NCBI RefSeq assembly: GCF_000244755.1
Contig: NZ_AHOO02000005.1
Location: 744,001 to 808,000 of the forward strand
Reading direction: 5' to 3'
Source: Leptospira licerasiae serovar Varillal str. VAR 010
Lineage (GTDB): Bacteria; Spirochaetota; Leptospiria; Leptospirales; Leptospiraceae
Length of the DNA: 64,000 bases
Of this stretch, positions 41,124-51,427 are shown piece by piece. Below the pieces are notes generated by a model that was given only the letters and a program-made list of their open reading frames with translations, was not told the DNA's origin and ran no database searches. The translations under genes and the position numbers were made by a program. Within the stretch, counting starts at the first letter, position 1. Each line of letters opens with the position of its first letter.

Positions 41124-41162
41124 GTTAGAATTACCAAGCAAGAGACCGAAAGGCCTATTGCG

Positions 41163-41192
41163 AAAAAGCCGGGGCGCTCGCTCCGGCTTTTT
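41163..41192 (+). terminator. Rho-independent terminator after coxC
   Basis: AAAAAGCCGG (41163-41172) / CCGGCTTTTT (41183-41192), a 10-bp stem followed by another T and TTATTTT. It ends the cox operon 40 bases after coxC. Confidence 0.88.
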
Positions 41193-41286
41193 TATTTTCT
41201 GCACCAAACTGAGGACTTAAAAAAACTGCAAAGAAACGGCAAATCCTGCCGATATTTGAAAAGAGACAAGTTTTCCCGGACGCAAT

Positions 41287-41946
41287 ATGCAAAATATAGA
41301 TTATTCCAGAAGACTGAGACAATCCGGAACCAGAGGTCCGGCTCCACGTCAGGGAGAGTCTTTTCCTACCGTGCAAACCATCCAGCATGTGAGGGGAGGA
41401 AATTCTCCGATCCGTTCTTTCCCAAGCTCCAGATCCATTTTTTTGGTTTTGGTGGGAGCCATTTCACTTTTTACAGGCGGAGTAGTAGTCGGTCTTAGAT
41501 TGGATCAGAAGGAGCAAGCATTTGCTCAAAACGAAACCCAATCTTTTTATAATGCGGGAAAAAACGTTAGAACGGAACAATCAGTAGAAGAGAGAGAAAA
41601 TTCTTCTTCCGAAAACGTAAGCTCCAATGTTACGGAAAGTTCTACTGAAACTTCTTCTTCTCAAAACTCGAGCAAAAATCCTGGTCTCAAATTTCCGGCA
41701 AGATCGGATAAGGAAAATTATTTCCTATCTATCCCGACCGAAGACTCTGTAGAGGCGATGGAAATTGGAAAAAAATTGCTTAGAGCAAAACCGGAATTCC
41801 AAGGAAGATTTTTCAGATCCAAAGACGGAGAATTATTTTTAGGATACTTTTACGGAAAAGAAGAAGCTGCCAAGGCGCTGGAATCCATTCGTCCTCTGAA
41901 TGATCCGATTTTTCACAAAACTTCCATTCACAAACTTCAATTTTGA
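41287..41946 (+). CDS. Single-pass membrane protein with SPOR-like C-terminal domain
   Basis: A 219-residue protein: a basic cytosolic N-terminus of about 48 residues, one membrane helix (SIFLVLVGAISLFTGGVVVGL), a Ser/Asn/Glu-rich linker (about 85-135), and a C-terminal segment of about 75 residues. That segment (NYFLSIPTEDSVEAMEIGKKL... GYFYGKEEAAKALE) has the beta-alpha-beta pattern of SPOR domains, which bind denuded peptidoglycan glycans at division sites. Assignment rests on pattern only. It is 50 bases upstream of the carD promoter and appears to have its own transcription unit. Confidence 0.6.
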   Translation: MQNIDYSRRLRQSGTRGPAPRQGESFPTVQTIQHVRGGNSPIRSFPSSRSIFLVLVGAISLFTGGVVVGLRLDQKEQAFAQNETQSFYNAGKNVRTEQSVEERENSSSENVSSNVTESSTETSSSQNSSKNPGLKFPARSDKENYFLSIPTEDSVEAMEIGKKLLRAKPEFQGRFFRSKDGELFLGYFYGKEEAAKALESIRPLNDPIFHKTSIHKLQF

Positions 41947-41995
41947 TCTGAATTTTCGAACAAAGTTCAGATCTGAGCTTAAACTCATTTTTTCC

Positions 41996-42023
41996 TTGAC
42001 TTTGCCTCAAAATTTGCTATATT
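41996..42023 (+). promoter_or_regulatory. Sigma-70-type promoter for carD
   Basis: -35 TTGACT (41996-42001), 16-base spacer, -10 TATATT (42018-42023), giving a start near 42030 and a leader of about 29 nt to the TTG start codon. It is one of the best-matching housekeeping promoters in the window. Confidence 0.7.
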
Positions 42024-42058
42024 TTTGGGCAGAGTTTTAACGGAAGTCTTAATACTAA

Positions 42059-42622
42059 TTGGCTGGCAAAAAGAAACAATCTGGCTACGATCATGGCGTA
42101 GGTGACTACGTCGTATATCCGATCCACGGGGTAGGTGAAATCACCGAAATCGCTAAAAAGGTTATCCTGGGAAAGAAAAAAGAGTGCTACGTAATGGAAA
42201 TCCAGGGTAGCAAGATGAAGGTGATGATCCCGGTCGATAAAGCAAAGCAGGTCGGGATTCGACCGATTATCGACAAGAAGGATATCAAAAAAGTTATCAA
42301 TCTACTCAAGAAAGACGAGGTCGATACTGAAGAGGACTGGAAGATCAGGTACCAAAACAACCTGAACAAAATAAAGTCCGGATCGATTTTCGAAGTGGCG
42401 GATGTGTGCAGGAATTTATTCCGCAGGGCAAACGGTAAAGAACTGTCCATCATGGAACGGAAATTGTACGAAAGTGCGTACAATCTAGTTAAGATGGAAG
42501 TCGCCCTAAGCAAAGGAGTTTCCCAAGAAGAAGCTGGGAACCTTGTGTCAGATGTTCTAGCTAGTACATTCGCTCCGGGAGAAAGAGTTCCCGTAGCAGC
42601 AGTCGACATAGACGAAGAATAA
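42059..42622 (+). CDS. CarD/CdnL-family RNA polymerase-binding regulator
   Basis: A 187-residue protein from a TTG start. The N-terminal CarD_TRCF RNA-polymerase-interacting domain begins with [17 protein letters not shown], and the helical C-terminal domain contains [22 protein letters not shown]. CarD/CdnL stabilises open complexes at promoters, often those of rRNA and growth genes. It has its own sigma-70-type promoter and lies 41 bases before the PIN/TRAM gene, with which it may be cotranscribed. Length is slightly above the usual 160-170 residues. Confidence 0.92.
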   Translation: MAGKKKQSGYDHGVGDYVVYPIHGVGEITEIAKKVILGKKKECYVMEIQGSKMKVMIPVDKAKQVGIRPIIDKKDIKKVINLLKKDEVDTEEDWKIRYQNNLNKIKSGSIFEVADVCRNLFRRANGKELSIMERKLYESAYNLVKMEVALSKGVSQEEAGNLVSDVLASTFAPGERVPVAAVDIDEE

Positions 42623-42663
42623 TTTCCGATAAAACTCGAATCTTATTTAAAAGGATTTGAGTT

Positions 42664-43926
42664 ATGGCGTATTTTTATAAAGGTCTAACGGCCGTCTTAC
42701 TCTCCTTAGTGTCGTTCTTTGTAACGCAAAAGCAAACTCAAGAGTTTGTATTTTCAGGCTCCAGTGCAGGGCTTGTACTCGTTATTTCTCTCGTACTTTT
42801 GTTCGGTGAAACTAAACTATTTCCAAAACTTCGCGGAGACGTTATTTTTTGTGTAGGCGTGGGTGCATTATTAGGATTCGCCCTAGCTTGGTTTATTGGA
42901 ACTATCATTCGTTTCGAGGAATTGAATCTTGCATTGTACCTGATCCTAGGTCTTTTCGGAGCTAGAGCAGGTAAGTCATTTGCAAAAGAACCTGGCCTTT
43001 CCGTATTCGGAGGCGGCGCTTCCGGACCTACTTCCCTAGTAGATCCATTCGGTGTTGCTTCTATCGGTAAAGACGAAGTCAGAGACAAAATCCTGGATAC
43101 TTCCGTTGTTATCGACGGAAGGATATTAGATATTGCTGATACACATTTTATCGACGGACCTCTCATTCTACCTAACTTCGTATTGAGAGAGATCCAGTTG
43201 ATCAGTGATTCTTCTGATCCGATCAAAAGAGCGAGAGGACGCCGAGGTTTGGAGATGTTGAACAAGCTCCAAAGAAAAGGTTCTATCGAAGTTAAGATCA
43301 CTTACAAAGATTATTCCGATACTAGAGAAGTGGACGCTAAGTTGATTAAACTAGCTAGAGACACCGGCGGAAAGATCGTAACTAACGACTTCAACCTCAA
43401 CAAAGTTGCAGAACTCCAAGGAGTAAAAGTCCTAAACTTGAACACCTTGGCTAACGCATTAAAACCTGTCGTCCTTCCTGGAGAAGAATTAGCTATCCAA
43501 GTCATCAAAGAAGGAAAGGACGAAAACCAAGGTATCGGCTATCTAGAAGACGGAACCATGGTAGTGATAGAGAACGGCGGACATCTAGTCGGAAAAGAAG
43601 TGAAAGTTACTGTTACTTCTATCATACAAACTGCAGCCGGAAAAATGATATTCACCAAGGCCAACGGAAACAGTGGCTTTGATAAAAGTGAACGCGCCCC
43701 TGAAAAAGAAAACAGAGGCGGTAAGGGCGGAGAACGCGGAGAAGATCGTGGAAATAGATACGATCGTGGGGACCGAGGAAACGAGGAAAGAGGTAACCGT
43801 AAAGATTACCAAAACAAAAACCAGGGCCGCGGCAATTACCAAGACAGAGGCGATAAAAACGAGAATAAGGGAGATGATTTCGGAAATCGTAAAGACTTCC
43901 AAGATCAGCAGCAACAACAGCAATAA
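42664..43926 (+). CDS. PIN/TRAM-domain membrane protein (YacL-like) with RG-rich tail
   Basis: A 420-residue protein: four N-terminal membrane helices (residues 5-105), a PIN ribonuclease-like domain starting [18 protein letters not shown] (about residue 145) with further acidic residues in [13 protein letters not shown], and a TRAM domain (about 285-335), as in Bacillus YacL. The last 80 residues are unlike the usual family: repeats of [15 protein letters not shown] type and a run of glutamines. This tail may bind RNA, or it may be slippage-prone low complexity. Function is probably RNA or tRNA processing at the membrane. Confidence 0.85.
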   Translation: MAYFYKGLTAVLLSLVSFFVTQKQTQEFVFSGSSAGLVLVISLVLLFGETKLFPKLRGDVIFCVGVGALLGFALAWFIGTIIRFEELNLALYLILGLFGARAGKSFAKEPGLSVFGGGASGPTSLVDPFGVASIGKDEVRDKILDTSVVIDGRILDIADTHFIDGPLILPNFVLREIQLISDSSDPIKRARGRRGLEMLNKLQRKGSIEVKITYKDYSDTREVDAKLIKLARDTGGKIVTNDFNLNKVAELQGVKVLNLNTLANALKPVVLPGEELAIQVIKEGKDENQGIGYLEDGTMVVIENGGHLVGKEVKVTVTSIIQTAAGKMIFTKANGNSGFDKSERAPEKENRGGKGGERGEDRGNRYDRGDRGNEERGNRKDYQNKNQGRGNYQDRGDKNENKGDDFGNRKDFQDQQQQQQ

Positions 43927-44051
43927 CCCGCCCCTAAAGAGACAAAATGCGGGTCGGATTTAGGAGTTGCTTCCAAATTCGACCCGGTTCCGAATTGACG
44001 GTATCTCACTCCGAAAAAAAATTGAAATACGATCTCAGCAAGGAGAGCCAA

Positions 44052-45650
<1,599 letters not shown>

Positions 45651-45680
45651 CAGCTTTAAAAAGTCGGATTTATTTCCGGA

Positions 45681-45713
45681 GGAGTAAGTGGGATTTTCAC
45701 TTACTCCTTTTTT
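45681..45713 (+). terminator. Rho-independent terminator after pckA
   Basis: GGAGTAAGTG (45681-45690) / CACTTACTCC (45698-45707), a 10-bp stem with a 7-base loop followed by six T. It ends the pckA transcript 31 bases after the stop. Confidence 0.9.
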
Positions 45714-45738
45714 ATGCCCTCTTAGTTTCGGTAAGTTG

Positions 45739-45767
45739 TTGACAAACCGTTGTGCGGCGCATAATCA
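45739..45767 (+). promoter_or_regulatory. Sigma-70-type promoter for the phasin-like gene
   Basis: A perfect -35 TTGACA (45739-45744). The -10 is either CATAAT (45760-45765, 15-base spacer) or TAATCA (45762-45767, 17-base spacer). The expected start near 45773 leaves about 20 nt to the ATG. Confidence 0.55.
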
Positions 45768-45792
45768 TCATACAATATATAGGATCAAAAGT

Positions 45793-46059
45793 ATGGAAAA
45801 GGAAATCAAAGAAGCGCTGAATTTCGCGATCGGAGCGGCAAAAACCCTGAGGGAACAAGCGGACAGTATTCTTTTAAAAGTGGAAAAAGAATTTAAAGAA
45901 CTCTCCGCAAAAGGTTCTCAAGATCAAAGCGAAGTTGCAAATAATCTTAGAAAGTATATCGAAGACGCATTACGTTCCGTGGAAGGTCTTGCTGGCCAAG
46001 TTAATTCCAAAGTAGAAGAAGCGAAAAAAGAATTCGGTAAGAAAAACTCTAACGACTGA
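45793..46059 (+). CDS. Small phasin-like coiled-coil protein
   Basis: An 88-residue, almost wholly helical, highly charged protein from the ATG at 45793 (MEKEIKEALNFAIGAA). It has a regular heptad character through residues 10-80 and a lysine-rich tail. It resembles phasins and other polyhydroxyalkanoate granule-associated small proteins, but the similarity is of the coiled-coil kind only. An upstream extension to 45688 would run through the promoter and the pckA terminator and is rejected. Confidence 0.6.
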   Translation: MEKEIKEALNFAIGAAKTLREQADSILLKVEKEFKELSAKGSQDQSEVANNLRKYIEDALRSVEGLAGQVNSKVEEAKKEFGKKNSND

Positions 46060-46115
46060 GATCTCACTACTTTTCGTTTTTAATCTTCCCCACCAATCCA
46101 AATAGATTTTTACAA

Positions 46116-46832
46116 TTAAAGCCTGGGATCATCCGATTCCAGGCCCAACCATTTCGCCAATCGTTCTTTAAAAGAGATCGGAGGAGGACTTTCCATATCC
46201 AATTCGAAAGAAGTATTCCATAAGGAGATTCCCTGTTCGAATTTGATCTTCAGGATTTTGAGAATCATCTCTCTCGAACTAGTAAACCATTCGGAAGAAG
46301 GGATACCTTTTTCGATTAAGTAACCTTCTATCAGATCTATACTTCTATAATCCGAAGAAAGTGCAGAATAAGAAAAAGAATCATCTGCAAATTCGGAAAA
46401 TACATTCTCCCATTCATCTGCAAAATTTCTTTCTTTATTCCTACAATCATAGGCTTGGCAGATAGAAGCTCCGTAAAAGGAATAATTCTGGCTACGAGGA
46501 TCTCCGGTGTAAACAGGATGGATCATGCAGCCTATTCTGCTTCTGACATTTGTCTCCGGAGAATACCCATTTATTTCTTCCGTAAGCATTCCTAAAAAAG
46601 GGCAGTTATAGGTAAGCGGATCTTTCTTAACGTAATTTTTTTCAGCTTCTTCCCTTACCTTTCTGAATTCGGCCATTGTATAAGGTTTCGAGAAGTCCAC
46701 TGACTCTTTAAAAGTTTCGGTCCTTTCTTTCAGGATAGTTCTGAATTGGTCCGGCTTTAATTCAAGATTGAATAATCCGCAGCAGGCTCCGCAGGAAAAC
46801 GGAACGTTTGCGGAAGGTTGGCAAAGCCCCAC
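46116..46832 (-). CDS. Cys-rich protein, YkgJ-like, last gene of the CHAT operon
   Basis: A 238-residue protein from a GTG start three bases after the CHAT stop, so probably translationally coupled. Cysteines are arranged as CGACCGLF (about residue 14), CPFLG, GCMIHP and CQAYDC (about residue 128), a pattern like the zinc- or iron-binding YkgJ/UPF0153 group (CxxCC). The C-terminal half is helical without clear motifs. A metal-cluster or zinc role is inferred; its function within the operon is unknown. Low-cysteine proteomes make this clustering notable. Confidence 0.55.
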   Translation of the reverse strand: MGLCQPSANVPFSCGACCGLFNLELKPDQFRTILKERTETFKESVDFSKPYTMAEFRKVREEAEKNYVKKDPLTYNCPFLGMLTEEINGYSPETNVRSRIGCMIHPVYTGDPRSQNYSFYGASICQAYDCRNKERNFADEWENVFSEFADDSFSYSALSSDYRSIDLIEGYLIEKGIPSSEWFTSSREMILKILKIKFEQGISLWNTSFELDMESPPPISFKERLAKWLGLESDDPRL

Positions 46833-46835
46833 TAC

Positions 46836-48674
46836 TTATAAACCGCCGTGAGGCAAATTCCCTGCTTTAGAAGGGAGAAATCCCAAGAACGCGAGTTCTA
46901 ATTCTTTGGTCTCGGGATTTTCCACTATATTACAGTTTAGAGGGAATATCTGCATTCTATCTTCGTGAAAAACGATTACCTTTCCTCTATACTTTTCTAT
47001 CTGCTCTCCTATAAAATCTTGTTTGATCATAGGAGCAGCTACTAAGGAGGATTCGGGTTTTAAACCGCGGAAGAATAGATGATTATTCGAGTTTGTAGAA
47101 ACTAAGAAAACGCTGATCCTTTCTAGCTCCTCTAACTCTGTCAGAAGGTTTTCGAAATAATACTGGAATGTGATCAGATATCCGTCAGCTGATTCAGGTT
47201 GGATCTGTCCTTTGGAATATAGATCAATCCATTGGATCATCTTAGAGATAGTATCCTTGTTAGCGAAAAGTATTTCAGGTAGATCGGTAACGACAGGAGT
47301 TATCTCCAATTTCCTGAAGTCATGAAGGCATTGGAATATCAGTTCCCACCATCTTTCCGTATTATACGCATCGTCCGGATTATTCGGGATGTATTTTCCT
47401 AATGAATGATTTTGGTGATCGCTAAATAATATTCCGCCGATCACTTTGGAAAACTCCTCAAAAGCAAAGATCAGATACTCCATCAATTGATAGGAAGTGA
47501 GCGATTCTTCTTTTTGTTTTTCAGTGAATTTGTAATAGGATGCCGCAATCGGGTTAGGATAAAATTTGAATATTAAAGAAGGATTAATTATTTTATGAAC
47601 AGGTTTACCTTTTGCGGGATCGGAAACCACTCTGATGATCGGCTGCCCGTGCAAACTGTAATTGGTCCAAGTTAGATCGCTAGGATCGTAATTCCTTCTG
47701 GCGTGTTCTTTTGCAAGATACAAGGACTCGCCTATACTTCTATCTGCAAATAAGTTCGTATAAAATTGGATCGTGAAATCGATCGTATTTTGATTGTCTG
47801 CGATTTCCCAGTTAGTACCGATAAAACTTTTGATCCCGGACATCAAAAAGGATCCGGCAAAATTGTTCATTAGATCCGCGTTCAGATTTCTGGTCGCGCT
47901 CTTGTTGGATTGGCAGGAGTTGGAGAATACCATATCGGTATTGAATCCTGAGTTTTTGATCTCTCTTGCTTTCAGGATCTTTCCTTCAGAGATTAGCCAT
48001 CCGTTTTCCAAAGGATCGTCTGAGAAGTAAAGATGTCCAGAGTAATGGATGATATTCTTTCCTTTGATGAGGGAAAGAAGTTTTAATTTAGTAACCTGAC
48101 GCCCGCCGATAAATTCTATCTCTAATCTGGAACTTGGTACCTTCTCGCTTAGGACCCTAAAGATCTGCTCTCCTTCTTTTTGGGCCCATTCTAGATCCTC
48201 GGTTGGATCCGCAATGATGAGCATCCTGAGCTTCTCCTTCTCTTTGAAGGCGCCGCTACTGGATTCTCCTCTTACGGTTTTCCCTATATAGAATTTGTCC
48301 GAGAGAAAACAAGTACCATCATGTAGGAGTTCCCACGGGATCACTCCTAACTTAGGATCTATATTAAAGTGAAGGTATTTTTCAGTAGTAAGTCTGAGTT
48401 TTTCTTGGATGGCAGCAGGGAAAAACTGATCGTAAAAAGTCTCTCCCAAGATCTTTAGATCGTGAAGAATGTCCGTTTCTAAAGTCGGGGTCTGTGCCGA
48501 TTTTTGGTGGATCGCAACGGAAACACGAACTAAGTTTTCGATTTCCTTAATATACTCTAAGATTAGGTCTTCGTCCATTGTGGACTGAAGATGCGATTCT
48601 GATCCGCTGCCGGAACTATCTAGGATATTGAATACGTTTACGGCACCGACTCTGTCTATGATTAGGTTCAGCAT
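46836..48674 (-). CDS. CHAT-domain (caspase-like) protease
   Basis: A 612-residue cytoplasmic protein. After about 60 residues comes a CHAT domain (to about residue 345). The catalytic histidine lies in [10 protein letters not shown] (about residue 212) and the catalytic cysteine in [11 protein letters not shown] (about residue 257). [11 protein letters not shown] and [10 protein letters not shown] are family blocks. The remaining 260 residues (about 350-612) form an unrecognised, mainly helical domain that could be a sensor. CHAT proteases cleave specific partners to trigger signalling or death, for example Csx29/TPR-CHAT. Here the gene follows a sigma factor and an unknown protein in one operon, so one of these is the likely substrate. 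The start is ATG at 48674; ATG at residue 33 is an alternative. Confidence 0.82.
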   Translation of the reverse strand: MLNLIIDRVGAVNVFNILDSSGSGSESHLQSTMDEDLILEYIKEIENLVRVSVAIHQKSAQTPTLETDILHDLKILGETFYDQFFPAAIQEKLRLTTEKYLHFNIDPKLGVIPWELLHDGTCFLSDKFYIGKTVRGESSSGAFKEKEKLRMLIIADPTEDLEWAQKEGEQIFRVLSEKVPSSRLEIEFIGGRQVTKLKLLSLIKGKNIIHYSGHLYFSDDPLENGWLISEGKILKAREIKNSGFNTDMVFSNSCQSNKSATRNLNADLMNNFAGSFLMSGIKSFIGTNWEIADNQNTIDFTIQFYTNLFADRSIGESLYLAKEHARRNYDPSDLTWTNYSLHGQPIIRVVSDPAKGKPVHKIINPSLIFKFYPNPIAASYYKFTEKQKEESLTSYQLMEYLIFAFEEFSKVIGGILFSDHQNHSLGKYIPNNPDDAYNTERWWELIFQCLHDFRKLEITPVVTDLPEILFANKDTISKMIQWIDLYSKGQIQPESADGYLITFQYYFENLLTELEELERISVFLVSTNSNNHLFFRGLKPESSLVAAPMIKQDFIGEQIEKYRGKVIVFHEDRMQIFPLNCNIVENPETKELELAFLGFLPSKAGNLPHGGL

Positions 48675-48749
48675 TGGATCTAAAAACTGCGCCTAAGAAG
48701 TTTCCTCGCCGTGACATAAGAGTCAGGAAGGAAACTGGTTACAACGCTC

Positions 48750-49508
48750 TTAATCCAAAAGGATAAAGAGATCTATGGATTTAGACAAGTCTTTTCCCTG
48801 AAACTCTACTGTGTACTTTCCTTCTCTCAATCCGGAGAAATTAGTGATCCCTTCGGAGTTGAATTGGTTGGAAAGTATGAATCTTCCGTCCTTAGAAAGA
48901 TTTACTCTTTGGAAATCTTCCGGTCTTGGACATTCGATTTTGACACTTAAGTAAGCAGTTTCTTCGGTTTCTTGTACGACTTGGTAAGTGAACTTGCAGT
49001 CCTTATCCATTTTTTCTTCAAATACGATGAACTCGGAAGAAGAAGGCGATTTAGCTACTGCAGAACGCATAGCAGGCGCATAATCTACACGAGTATTGAT
49101 TTGAAGAGTTTCGATCAGGCTTCCGAAAAGTTGTGCTCCGGATTTTCCTAATTTAACTACGATGGATTCTTTTCCTTGTGCCTTACGGGCTAATTCCATT
49201 TCCACATATCTTTTCAGATATTCTGGAAAGGGTTTAACCTGCCATCCTTCGTTTAGTTCGGCCTTATTCAGATCCAAGTCCTCTTGGAAGGATTGGAAAG
49301 AATGTTTACGTGAAGCTGAATCGAAGTAGGACTCGCCGGCAGCTTTTAGACTAGCCTGGAGAGCTTCTTCCATTCTAATAAGTTCGTTTTGTAGTTCGGT
49401 GTCTTTTTCTAGTTTAGTCAGAACTTCAGGTTTCCCTTCGAATAGTGACTGGATGATTTCTGGCACCGAGTTTTCGCGGTTGGATTCCATTTGAGTAAGA
49501 TTCTCCAA
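48750..49508 (-). CDS. Unknown protein between sigma factor and CHAT protease
   Basis: A 252-residue soluble protein with no recognised family. The first 110 residues are helical and charged ([20 protein letters not shown]...), and the C-terminal 90 residues are beta-rich ([28 protein letters not shown]), like a small Ig-like domain. There is no membrane helix. It starts 21 bases after the sigma factor stop, the position usually held by an anti-sigma factor, and 75 bases before CHAT. I infer that it regulates the sigma factor or is cleaved by CHAT; the sequence alone does not show this. Confidence 0.6.
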   Translation of the reverse strand: MENLTQMESNRENSVPEIIQSLFEGKPEVLTKLEKDTELQNELIRMEEALQASLKAAGESYFDSASRKHSFQSFQEDLDLNKAELNEGWQVKPFPEYLKRYVEMELARKAQGKESIVVKLGKSGAQLFGSLIETLQINTRVDYAPAMRSAVAKSPSSSEFIVFEEKMDKDCKFTYQVVQETEETAYLSVKIECPRPEDFQRVNLSKDGRFILSNQFNSEGITNFSGLREGKYTVEFQGKDLSKSIDLFILLD

Positions 49509-49529
49509 TAGGTTTTAAGACGATTCTTT

Positions 49530-50435
49530 CTACTCAGACAATTCGGAAAATTTGAGTTTTTTTTGTATTTTTTCGATCAATCTGAGTAATGTAACGCTCA
49601 CATTTCCTTCGGTTATCCCTAAAAGGTCAGCAACCTCTCTGTACGGGGTTCTTGCTAGGAAATGGCCTTTTTTGCGTTTTTCTAAGAGTTTTTTCCTTTG
49701 TTCGTATTTCTTCTTTAACGCTTGGGAAGTTTTATCTACTTCTTGAGGGAGTAAGGGCGCTTTTTTAACAGTTATAGTCTGTTTTTCTTTCAGCTCTAGA
49801 ATATTTAAATATAGAGACGTAATCTTGTCTTCCATACGTATATTCTCTTCTTCCCGCTTGGAAAGTTCGGAGCGAAGACCTAAAATTTTCTTTTTAATTT
49901 CCTCTACACCAAGATTCGTTTTTTCGATCAGGAATTGGATCTCTTCCTCGTCTAGGTTGAGATAATATATATAGGAAAGTTTAAAAATGACTCTCTTCTC
50001 TACGCCGATCTCTCCCAATACCTGGTGGAAATGTTTGGTCAGTTCCTGGGCTTCTTCCACTAGATCCGGGCGAAGATCCGGTTCGTCTTCGATTGTGGCG
50101 TATTCTTTTCCTTCCTTGTTGATCTTTCCAAGGTTGGTCATTTTCAGCTCTCGTTTGGTCCTTTGCCAATCAATGAGCATATTACGTAGAACGGAATAGA
50201 ACCACGTTCTAAAACTTGATTTACCTTTGAAGCTAGAGAATCTGGCTCCGGTTTTCAATCTTTCGAACGCGTATAAGAAGAAATCTCCGGCGTCATCTTC
50301 ACTAAGGTGAAAAATCTTCATCGGAAAATTGTAAATATCTTCGGAATAGGACTCGAAGAATAACTTGAGGGCGGCCTCGTCTCCTTCCCCGCAACGGGTA
50401 ACTAGGTCGAGGGTTTTATCCTTTGACAAATTCAT
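49530..50435 (-). CDS. ECF-like sigma factor with long coiled-coil linker
   Basis: A 301-residue sigma-70-family protein. Region 2 spans about residues 10-95 ([13 protein letters not shown], then [22 protein letters not shown], the -10-binding and core-binding helices). A C-terminal region 4 helix-turn-helix is at about 265-295 ([20 protein letters not shown]). Between them lie about 160 residues instead of the usual 30-60: a helix-turn-helix-like part ([26 protein letters not shown], 145-185) and a charged coiled coil (190-255). It heads the CHAT operon, and its start is 34 bases from the divergent M23 peptidase start. It should direct RNA polymerase to an unknown regulon. Confidence 0.82.
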   Translation of the reverse strand: MNLSKDKTLDLVTRCGEGDEAALKLFFESYSEDIYNFPMKIFHLSEDDAGDFFLYAFERLKTGARFSSFKGKSSFRTWFYSVLRNMLIDWQRTKRELKMTNLGKINKEGKEYATIEDEPDLRPDLVEEAQELTKHFHQVLGEIGVEKRVIFKLSYIYYLNLDEEEIQFLIEKTNLGVEEIKKKILGLRSELSKREEENIRMEDKITSLYLNILELKEKQTITVKKAPLLPQEVDKTSQALKKKYEQRKKLLEKRKKGHFLARTPYREVADLLGITEGNVSVTLLRLIEKIQKKLKFSELSE

Positions 50436-50469
50436 TCTTTATGTAACCTTGCACCTGAGAGCCAACGAT

Positions 50470-51378
50470 ATGAGACGTAGTATATCCCTCGGAATTATCT
50501 TGGCCGCGTTCCATCTAAGCACCTTTGCGCAAAACGATAAAGTAATAAATTTTCTTTTCCCGGTGAAAACCGACGGAATCGAGAACAAGGTCACCTCCGT
50601 ATTCGGAGAATCCAGGGGGGACCATTTCCATAACGGAATGGACATCGCTTCTACTGGAGAACCGGTTTTGGCAATGGCAGAGGGAAAGATCCTCTATTCA
50701 CGGTTTGGCGAAGACGATCCTTTTGGGGAAGAATTCGGTACAGGAAACTCAGTGTGGCTGGATCATGGAAATGGGACGTACTCTTCCTATTACCATTTAA
50801 AAGACGGACGGCTTCCCGGTTTATTAGAAGAGCGTCTAGTTGCCGCGGGGGAAAAGATCGCCTACACCGGAAACACAGGTCACTCCAGCGGTGCCCACCT
50901 CCATTTCGTCTTACTTAAGGATTTTGGAAAGATCATCCAGGACCCTATGAAGGTTTTGCCTATCGTGGAAGATGAAAATCCTCCAGTGATCGGAAATTTA
51001 CTCATTCATCAGGACGAATATAAATACAGTCAGGTAAATGACGGGGACAATATCAATATATCTCGTGCATTTCCGGTGACAGTCGGCATCCAGGACGCCG
51101 GAAAAAAACCCGGCCAGAGAAGGGGTGTTTCTCAAATCCAAGTTTCCTTGAACGGTCAATTATTAAAGAAAGCTAGCTTCTCCAATCTACATTATGAAAA
51201 AGGAGAATGGAAAAATTCGGAAGGTTTTCCTTTTTCAGACCTTTATTATAAGGACCAATATTTGGTAGGTAATTTGGATTTTCGTAATGGAGAAAATGTG
51301 ATCAAGGTTTTGGCTTGGGACTTCCGCCAGAATCTTACAGAAAAAACATTCACTTTCTACGTAAATCGCATCCGTTAA
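50470..51378 (+). CDS. M23-family metallopeptidase (secreted)
   Basis: A 302-residue protein from the ATG at 50470, which gives a proper signal peptide (MRRSISLGIILAAFHLSTFAQ); a longer frame would enter the divergent sigma gene. The zinc motifs HFHNGMDIAS (HxxxD, about residue 56) and GAHLHFV (HxH, about residue 142) identify LytM/M23 peptidoglycan endopeptidase. A C-terminal beta-rich domain of about 130 residues follows. The intergenic gap to the sigma factor is only 34 bases, so the promoters overlap or lie inside the coding sequence. Confidence 0.88.
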   Translation: MRRSISLGIILAAFHLSTFAQNDKVINFLFPVKTDGIENKVTSVFGESRGDHFHNGMDIASTGEPVLAMAEGKILYSRFGEDDPFGEEFGTGNSVWLDHGNGTYSSYYHLKDGRLPGLLEERLVAAGEKIAYTGNTGHSSGAHLHFVLLKDFGKIIQDPMKVLPIVEDENPPVIGNLLIHQDEYKYSQVNDGDNINISRAFPVTVGIQDAGKKPGQRRGVSQIQVSLNGQLLKKASFSNLHYEKGEWKNSEGFPFSDLYYKDQYLVGNLDFRNGENVIKVLAWDFRQNLTEKTFTFYVNRIR

Positions 51379-51427
51379 CCGTCCAATAAGCCATTCGATC
51401 CGCTCTTTCGGAAAATAGGGTGCCCTT

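Noticed and set aside
43926..43958. Inverted repeat ACCCGC/GCGGGT after the PIN/TRAM gene
   Set aside because: Six-base stem with a long loop and no T-run; too weak to call a terminator.
43947..44051. Longer N-terminus of pckA
   Set aside because: No ribosome site, exceeds family length; ATG at 44052 has AAGGAG.
45688..45792. Longer N-terminus of the phasin-like gene
   Set aside because: Passes through the pckA terminator and a consensus -35; not coding-like.
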